Under the pieces are notes generated by a model. It was not told the DNA's origin, made no database searches, and was given only the letters and a program-made list of their open reading frames with translations. This document shows, piece after piece, positions 58,990 through 64,000 of a stretch of 64,000 nt of DNA (the stretch's first letter is position 1; each line of letters starts with the position of its first letter). Origin of the DNA: Variovorax beijingensis (GTDB lineage: Bacteria; Pseudomonadota; Gammaproteobacteria; Burkholderiales; Burkholderiaceae_C); NCBI RefSeq assembly GCF_007828835.1, contig NZ_VIVL01000008.1:62001-126000 (forward strand), read 5' to 3'. A program made the position numbers and the translations under genes.

Positions 58990-59850
58990 GTGGACGTACA
59001 TCCGGATCAGTTGCAGTCATGGGTCGGGCGCAGCGAGCGCCTCGAGGACACCATCCATCCCACGCCCGTGGCGGCCTTGACGGCGACGCTCGACCACCCG
59101 GCCGCGCCGATGCCGACCGGCACGGCGCTTCCGCCCCTGTGGCACTGGCTCTACTTCCTGCCCATGCACCGCCAAAGCGAGATCGGCGCCGACGGCCACG
59201 CCAAGCGCGGCGGGTTCCTGCCGCCGGTGCCGCTGCCCCGCCGCATGTGGGCCGGCAGCCAGTTCGAGTTCCGCGCGCCGATCCGCGTGGGCGACCAGGT
59301 CACGCGAACCTCGACCATCGACGACGTCACGCTGAAGGAAGGCCGCACCGGCAAGCTCGTGTTCGTCAAGGTGCGGCACGAGATCCGCTGCAATGGCGAG
59401 GCTGCGCCGACGCTGGTCGAGTTCCACGACATCGTCTATCGCGAGGCCCAGGGCCCGCACGACGTACCCCCGCCCCCGCAGGCGGCGCCGACAGAGGCCG
59501 CGTGGCGCCGGCAGATCGTTCCCGACGACGTACTGCTGTTCCGCTATTCGGCACTGACCTTCAACGGCCACCGCATCCACTACGACCGCCAGTACGTCAC
59601 GCAGGTTGAGGGCTATCCGAGCCTGATCGTGCACGGTCCGCTGATCGCCACGCTGCTGATGGACCTGCTGCGCCGCCAGTTGCCTGATGCAGACGTGGCG
59701 AGCTTCCGCTTCAAGGCCGTGCGGCCCACCTTCGACCTCAACGCCTTCCACGTCAGCGGCCAGCCGCAGGCCGACGGCAAGACCATCCGGCTCTGGGCCT
59801 CGGACCACGAGGGCTGGCTGACGATGGACGCCACCGCCGTCCTGTGCTGA
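58990..59850 (+). CDS. FAS1-like/HTD2-type MaoC-superfamily hydratase
   Basis: Protein of 286 aa with two hot-dog halves, of the mesaconyl-C4-CoA/itaconyl-CoA hydratase (HTD2-like) group. It reads ALPPLWHWLYFLPMHRQSEIGADGHAKRGGFLPPVPLPRRMWAGSQFEF, GDQVTRTSTIDDVTLKEGRTGKLVFVKVRHEI, and in the second half LLFRYSALTFNGHRIHYDRQYVTQVEGYPSLIVHGPLIATLLMDLL, which carries the hydratase Asp/His pair. GTG 58990 is the start (AAGGAG eight bases upstream). It heads an operon with CaiB and CitE-like genes. Confidence 0.85.
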   Translation: MDVHPDQLQSWVGRSERLEDTIHPTPVAALTATLDHPAAPMPTGTALPPLWHWLYFLPMHRQSEIGADGHAKRGGFLPPVPLPRRMWAGSQFEFRAPIRVGDQVTRTSTIDDVTLKEGRTGKLVFVKVRHEIRCNGEAAPTLVEFHDIVYREAQGPHDVPPPPQAAPTEAAWRRQIVPDDVLLFRYSALTFNGHRIHYDRQYVTQVEGYPSLIVHGPLIATLLMDLLRRQLPDADVASFRFKAVRPTFDLNAFHVSGQPQADGKTIRLWASDHEGWLTMDATAVLC

Positions 59851-59880
59851 CTCGTTTCGCAACGCAGAAGGAAACACGCC

Positions 59881-61071
59881 ATGCAGCCACTCAAGGGCAT
59901 CACCGTCGTCACGCTGGAGCACGCGATCGCGGCTCCCTTCGCCACCCGCCAGCTCGCCGATCTCGGCGCACGAGTCATCAAGATCGAGCGTCCCGGCTCG
60001 GGCGACTTCGCCCGCGGCTACGACGAGCGGGTCCGCGGCCTGGCGTCGCATTTCGTCTGGACCAACCGCTCCAAGGAGAGCCTCACGCTCGACGTGAAGC
60101 ATCCCGAGGCCGCCCGCGTGCTCGAGCGACTGGTCATGGAAAAGGCCGATGTGGTCGTGCAGAACCTGGCACCCGGCGCGGCTGCGCGCCTGGGCCTGGG
60201 TTTCGACCGGCTCTCGCGCGCCAAGCCAGGACTCATCACGTGCGACATCTCCGGCTACGGCGACGATCCCGAGCGCCCCGGGCCGTACCGCGACAAGAAG
60301 GCCTACGACCTGCTGATCCAGAGCGAAGCCGGCTTCGTCTCGGTCACCGGCACGCCGGAGGAGCCCTGCAAGGCGGGGCCCTCGATCGCGGACATCGCCG
60401 CGGGCATGTACGCCTACAGCAACATCCTCGCCGCGCTGCTGCAGCGCGGCCAGACCGGCAGGGGCCAGCGCATCGACATCTCGATGCTGGAGTCGCTGGC
60501 GGAGTGGAACAGCTACCCGCTCTACTACGCCTTCGAAGGCGCGGAGCCGCCGCCGCGCACCGGCGCCAGCCACGCGACGATCTACCCGTACGGCCCATTC
60601 CCGGCCGGCGACGGCACCACCGTGATGCTGGGCCTGCAAAACGAGCGCGAGTGGGCCAGCTTCTGCGACAAGGTGCTGCAACAGCCCGAGCTCGCGAAAG
60701 ACCCGCGGTTCACCGCCAACTTCAAGCGCGTGGCGCAAAGGGCCGCACTGCGCGAGATCATCGTCGAGGCTTTCGCCTCGCTCAGCGGCAGGCAGGTGGT
60801 CGAGCGGCTGGAACTCGCGCAGATCGCCAACGCCCAGGTCAACACGATGAAGGAGGTCTGGGCCCATCCACAGCTGCAGGCGCGCGGCCGCTGGAGCGAA
60901 GTGGCGACGGCGAAGGGCCCCGTGCCCGCGATGCTGCCGCCCGGCACCTGGGACACCGGTCCGCGCATGGACCCGGTGCCCGCGCTCGGCGAGCACACCG
61001 AAGCGATCCTCGCGGAACTTGGCTACGGCGATGCCGAGATCGCCGCGCTGCGCGCGTCGAACGCCGTCTGA
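59881..61071 (+). CDS. CaiB/BaiF CoA-transferase of itaconate/mesaconate type
   Basis: Class III CoA-transferase of 396 aa. It shows VVTLEHAIAAPFATRQLADLGARVIKIERPGSGDFARGYD, FVWTNRSKESLTLDVKHPE, ISGYGDDPERPGPYRDKKAYDLLIQSEAGFVSVTG, whose Asp should carry the acyl anhydride, and PYGPFPAGDGTTVMLGLQNEREWASFC. The neighbours (hydratase and CitE-like lyase) match sets acting on itaconate, mesaconate or citramalate CoA esters, so it likely uses succinyl-CoA or moves CoA within such an acid. The exact acid is not fixed. Confidence 0.88.
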   Translation: MQPLKGITVVTLEHAIAAPFATRQLADLGARVIKIERPGSGDFARGYDERVRGLASHFVWTNRSKESLTLDVKHPEAARVLERLVMEKADVVVQNLAPGAAARLGLGFDRLSRAKPGLITCDISGYGDDPERPGPYRDKKAYDLLIQSEAGFVSVTGTPEEPCKAGPSIADIAAGMYAYSNILAALLQRGQTGRGQRIDISMLESLAEWNSYPLYYAFEGAEPPPRTGASHATIYPYGPFPAGDGTTVMLGLQNEREWASFCDKVLQQPELAKDPRFTANFKRVAQRAALREIIVEAFASLSGRQVVERLELAQIANAQVNTMKEVWAHPQLQARGRWSEVATAKGPVPAMLPPGTWDTGPRMDPVPALGEHTEAILAELGYGDAEIAALRASNAV

Positions 61072-61081
61072 AGGCCGCGCC

Positions 61082-61912
61082 ATGTCTGGTGAACATAGGC
61101 ATTCCGCCCGCACCTACCTCTTCGTGCCCGGCACGCATCCGGACCGCTACGGCAAGGCGCTGGCCAGCGGTGCCGACCGGATCGTGCTCGATCTCGAGGA
61201 CGCCGTCGCCCCTGCCGACAAGGCCGATGCGCGCGCCATCGTCCTGGCGTGGCTGCAGGGTGTGAGCCCTGCCGACAGGTCGCGCACCGTGGTGCGCATC
61301 AACGACGCCGGCTCGCCGTGGTTCGCTGCCGACCTCGCCGCACTGGGCGACGCGGCAGCGGCCGAGGTGCTCTTGCCCAAGGCCGAATCGGCCGCGCAGA
61401 TCGCCCGCGTGCGTGCCGCGCTGCCTGGCGCGGCCGTCCTCGCGCTCATCGAGGGTGCCCAGGGCGTGGCGCAGGTGGAATCCATCGCGGCCGCCGGCGT
61501 GCAACGCCTGGTGTTCGGCACGCTCGACTTCGCGCTCGACCTCGACATGGACATCGCGACGGACGCGCGCGGCCTCGCCTACGCGGCCAGCCGCATCGCC
61601 ATCGCCTCTCGCGTGGCGAGCCTGCCCGCGCCGGTGGCGGGTGTCACGCCGCAGCTGGACGACGAGACTCGCCTCCTGTCGGATCTTGCCGAAGCGCGGC
61701 AGACGGGCTTCGGCGCCAAGCTGTGCATCCATCCGCGCCAGGTGCAGCCGATCCACGCGGCCCTGCAGCCGAGCGCGCAGGCGCTGGACTGGGCGCGGCG
61801 CGTGCTGGCCGCCGATGCCGCGTCGCCGGGCGCCGCGCGGCTGGACGGCCGCATGGTCGACCGGCCCGTGGTGCTGCAGGCGCAACGCACGCTGGCGCTG
61901 GCCCGCGACTGA
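61082..61912 (+). CDS. HpcH/HpaI CitE-like lyase, probable citramalyl-CoA lyase
   Basis: TIM-barrel lyase of the CitE/HpcH family, 276 aa: RTYLFVPGTHPDRYGKALASGADRIVLDLEDAVAPADKADAR (Mg-binding acidic residues), TVVRINDAGSPWF, AEVLLPKAESAAQI, LALIEGAQGV and RLVFGTLDFALDLDMD, then FGAKLCIHPRQVQPIHAAL. These fit citramalyl-/malyl-CoA lyases. It starts 11 bp after the CaiB gene. Cleavage of citramalyl-CoA would give acetyl-CoA and pyruvate, completing the route. Confidence 0.87.
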   Translation: MSGEHRHSARTYLFVPGTHPDRYGKALASGADRIVLDLEDAVAPADKADARAIVLAWLQGVSPADRSRTVVRINDAGSPWFAADLAALGDAAAAEVLLPKAESAAQIARVRAALPGAAVLALIEGAQGVAQVESIAAAGVQRLVFGTLDFALDLDMDIATDARGLAYAASRIAIASRVASLPAPVAGVTPQLDDETRLLSDLAEARQTGFGAKLCIHPRQVQPIHAALQPSAQALDWARRVLAADAASPGAARLDGRMVDRPVVLQAQRTLALARD

Positions 61913-61953
61913 TTTCATTCATCCACCTCCATCGCAGAAGGAGACAAAGCAAC

Positions 61954-63300
61954 ATGGCTTCCACCATCATCGATTCGCGGATATTCGGCGACATGTTCAG
62001 CGACGCGCGCATGCGCGAAGTCTGGTCCGACGAGAACCGGACCGCGAAGTACCTCGACATCGAGCGCGCCCTTGCCAAGGTCCAGGGCGAGCTCGGCATC
62101 ATTCCCAAGGAGGCGGCCGACGAGATCGTCAGGAACTGCAACCTGTCGCAGATCGACTGGGTCAAACTGAAGGCCAAGACCGAGCAGATCGGCTACCCCA
62201 TCATCGCGGTCGTCAACCAGATCAACGCCAACTGCAGGGACAAGCTCGGCGAGTACTGCCACTGGGGTGCGACCACGCAGGACATCACCGACACGGCCGC
62301 TGTGCTGCAGATGCGCGAAGGGCTCGCCCTCGTCGAGCAGGACCTCGACGAGATCGGCGAAGCGCTCGCGGCCCTGGCACGCAAGTACCGCGACACGCCG
62401 ATCATCGGCCGCTCGAACCTGCAGCAGGCCACGCCCATCACCTTCGGCTACAAGATGGCCAGCATCCTGGCCGGCATCGACCGCCACCGCGAGCGCCTGC
62501 AACAACTCAAGCCACGCGTGCTGATGGGCGAGTTCGGCGGCGCATCGGGCACGCTCTCCTCGCTGGAGAAGGGCGCAATGGAAACTCAGGCGGGGCTGAT
62601 GAAGGAACTGGGGCTCGCCCAGCCGCTGATCTCCTGGCACACGGTGCGCGACACCATCGCGGAGGTCGGCGCGTTCCTGGGGCTGGTCGGCGGCTCGCTC
62701 GGCAAGATCGCGATGGACGTCAAGCTGATGATGCAGACCGAAGTGGCCGAGGTGTTCGAGCCCTTCGCGCCGGGCCGCGGCTCGTCGTCGACCATGCCGC
62801 AGAAGCGCAACCCGATCTCCTGCCTCTACATCCACGCCAACATCTCGGTGGCCCGCCAGCACGCCGCCGCCCTGATGGACGCGATGGTGGCGGACCACGA
62901 GCGCTCCACCGGCCCCTGGGAGATCGAGTGGGTGTCGCTGCCCGAGATCTTCTGCCTGATGTCGGGCGCCCTGAAGCAGACCAGGTTCATCCTGAAGGGC
63001 CTGGAGGTGGACGCCACCCGCATGCGCGCCAACATCGACATCACCAACGGCCTGGTGATGTCCGAGGCCGTGATGATGGGCCTGGGTCCCTACATCGGCC
63101 GCGAGTACGCGCACGACCTGGTGTACGACCTGTGCCGCCAGGCGATCGCCGAGAACCGGCCACTGATCGAGATCCTTGCCGCGCACACCGAGATCGGCAG
63201 GCACGTGACGCGCGCGCAGCTCGAGGCCATGTGCGAGCCGGCCAACCACCTCGGCCAGGCCGGCGTCATGGTCGACCGCGTGCTGGCCGCGCGCGGCTGA
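61954..63300 (+). CDS. Adenylosuccinate-lyase/fumarase superfamily lyase
   Basis: Lyase of 448 aa in the aspartase/fumarase superfamily, nearest to adenylosuccinate lyase or carboxymuconate cycloisomerase types. The catalytic His region is GEYCHWGATTQDITDTA, the second region is TPIIGRSNLQQATPITFGYK, and the mobile signature loop GRGSSSTMPQKRNPISC carries the base Ser. In this operon it is unlikely to serve purine synthesis. More probably it eliminates an amine from an N-substituted aspartate or similar to yield an unsaturated dicarboxylate for the CoA enzymes. That role is inference. Confidence 0.85.
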   Translation: MASTIIDSRIFGDMFSDARMREVWSDENRTAKYLDIERALAKVQGELGIIPKEAADEIVRNCNLSQIDWVKLKAKTEQIGYPIIAVVNQINANCRDKLGEYCHWGATTQDITDTAAVLQMREGLALVEQDLDEIGEALAALARKYRDTPIIGRSNLQQATPITFGYKMASILAGIDRHRERLQQLKPRVLMGEFGGASGTLSSLEKGAMETQAGLMKELGLAQPLISWHTVRDTIAEVGAFLGLVGGSLGKIAMDVKLMMQTEVAEVFEPFAPGRGSSSTMPQKRNPISCLYIHANISVARQHAAALMDAMVADHERSTGPWEIEWVSLPEIFCLMSGALKQTRFILKGLEVDATRMRANIDITNGLVMSEAVMMGLGPYIGREYAHDLVYDLCRQAIAENRPLIEILAAHTEIGRHVTRAQLEAMCEPANHLGQAGVMVDRVLAARG

Positions 63301-63386
63301 GCGCCGCCCTCGCCTTCTTCACCGCAGCAGACGGAGCCGGCGCAGACCGGCATGCATTCGTGCGCCCCCACCCCGGAGACAAGGTC

Positions 63387-64000
63387 ATGAACATCCGCAA
63401 GCTATCGAAACTTCTCTATGTGCAGGTTCTCGCGGGCCTGATCCTCGGCATCGCGGTGGGCCACTACTGGCCCGAATTCGGCGCCGCACTCAAGCCGCTG
63501 GGCGACGGCTTCGTCAAGCTGGTCAAGATGATGATCGCGCCGGTGGTGTTCTGCACCATCGTGAGCGGCATCACCTCGCTGGGCGACTCCAAGGAAATCG
63601 GCAAGACCCTGCTCAAGGCGATGGGGCTCTTCTACGCGCTGACGGTCCTGGCGCTCCTCACCGGCCTGGTCACCGTGTTCCTGCTGCAGCCGGGCGCCGG
63701 GATGCACATCGACCCCAGGAACCTCGATGCGTCGGTCGCCACGCGCTTCGCGAACCAGGTCCACATCCACGGGTTCACCGACTTCGTGATGCACATCATC
63801 CCCAACGCCTTCGTCGGCGCGTTCGCCGAGGGCGAGGTGCTGCCGGTGCTGCTTCTGGCGGTGCTCTGCGGCTTCGGGCTCACCCGCATAGGAAGCTCCG
63901 CCAAGCCCGTGCTCGACGGCATCGACGGCTTCTCCCACATGCTCTTCGCAGCCTTCGGCATCATCATGCGGCTCGCGCCGATCGGCGCCTTCGGAGCGAT
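63387..64000 (+). CDS. dctA: DctA-type C4-dicarboxylate:cation symporter, partial
   Basis: The first 204 residues of a DAACS-family dicarboxylate symporter, cut by the window end. It starts MNIRKLSKLLYVQVLAGLILGIAVGHYWPE and continues with FVKLVKMMIAPVVFCTIVSGI, LGDSKEIGKTLLKAMGLFYALTVLALLTGL and VGAFAEGEVLPVLLLAVLCGFGL, matching DctA. It follows the lyase by 86 bp and would import the C4/C5 dicarboxylate used by this operon. Confidence 0.9.
   Translation, partial: MNIRKLSKLLYVQVLAGLILGIAVGHYWPEFGAALKPLGDGFVKLVKMMIAPVVFCTIVSGITSLGDSKEIGKTLLKAMGLFYALTVLALLTGLVTVFLLQPGAGMHIDPRNLDASVATRFANQVHIHGFTDFVMHIIPNAFVGAFAEGEVLPVLLLAVLCGFGLTRIGSSAKPVLDGIDGFSHMLFAAFGIIMRLAPIGAFGA

Noticed and set aside
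59017..61113. 698-codon minus-strand open frame opposite the hydratase and CaiB genes
   Set aside because: Shadow of two well-supported plus-strand enzymes; no recognisable domain.
1..64000. Search for an integrase, att sites, CRISPR array or tRNA genes
   Set aside because: No tyrosine or serine recombinase motif, regular short-repeat array or tRNA-like sequence was recognised by eye; a tRNA scan would be decisive.

Overview
The window is high-GC DNA that reads like a Burkholderiales betaproteobacterium, probably Comamonadaceae-like (Variovorax, Acidovorax or Delftia type). The reasons are the abundance of Bug-type (tripartite tricarboxylate) binding proteins, the many LysR-regulated aromatic and amide catabolic operons, and a Tn4371-type ICE backbone. 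No rRNA, tRNA, CRISPR array or integrase was recognised.

Region A (about 1.1-15.2 kb) is the maintenance and mobilisation core of a Tn4371-family integrative conjugative element. Nearly all of it is on the minus strand: DUF932 protein, large ParB, DUF736, two DUF2958 copies (one frameshifted), a frameshifted DUF6499-DUF2285 protein, an AlpA-like regulator, RepA, ParA, a small ribbon-helix-helix protein, DUF2840, the TraF-type peptidase and the relaxase RlxS. An XRE regulator and an NYN/OST-HTH protein are on the plus strand. Three iteron-like repeats with a 23-bp period and a DnaA box lie in the 3' half of repA. A class III aminotransferase (1-950) lies beyond the relaxase, where traG/trb genes would be expected. 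At the other end the core stops in a truncated RadC/JAB gene next to a truncated DUF3800 gene.

Region B (15.6-23.4 kb) is a four-gene operon (aminotransferase, Bug receptor, dimethylformamidase-like large subunit, acetoacetyl-CoA-synthetase-like ligase) divergent from a LysR gene. Region C (23.5-41.9 kb) is a catabolic island: two tandem Bug-DUF1028 pairs, an MFS transporter, a hydroxyquinol-type intradiol dioxygenase with maleylacetate reductase, RidA, YciI, Dabb, an FMN reductase, DoxX and an amidohydrolase, then an enoyl-CoA hydratase/Bug/CaiB operon with an IclR regulator. A shared 28-nt operator-like element, with a second block at identical spacing, precedes three of its transcription units, and a related core precedes a dead LysR gene. 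This suggests one LysR regulon.

Region D (41.9-45.8 kb) is an IS3-family shell. Its two ends remain, but its middle is replaced by a second IS remnant, a lipoprotein metallo-beta-lactamase-fold gene, a 5'-truncated RraA gene and a Bug pseudogene. Region E (45.9-55.4 kb) is an amide/urea system: SDR, formamidase/acetamidase and UrtABCDE-type ABC transporter. A divergent AmiC-like sensor and an AmiR-like ANTAR antiterminator face it, and an intrinsic terminator lies in the urtA leader. Region F (55.4-64 kb) has an NmrA-like reductase with a LysR regulator, gene remnants, and an operon for a C5-dicarboxylyl-CoA pathway of the itaconate/mesaconate/citramalate type (MaoC/HTD2-like hydratase, CaiB transferase, CitE-like lyase, fumarase-superfamily lyase, DctA transporter) that runs off the window.
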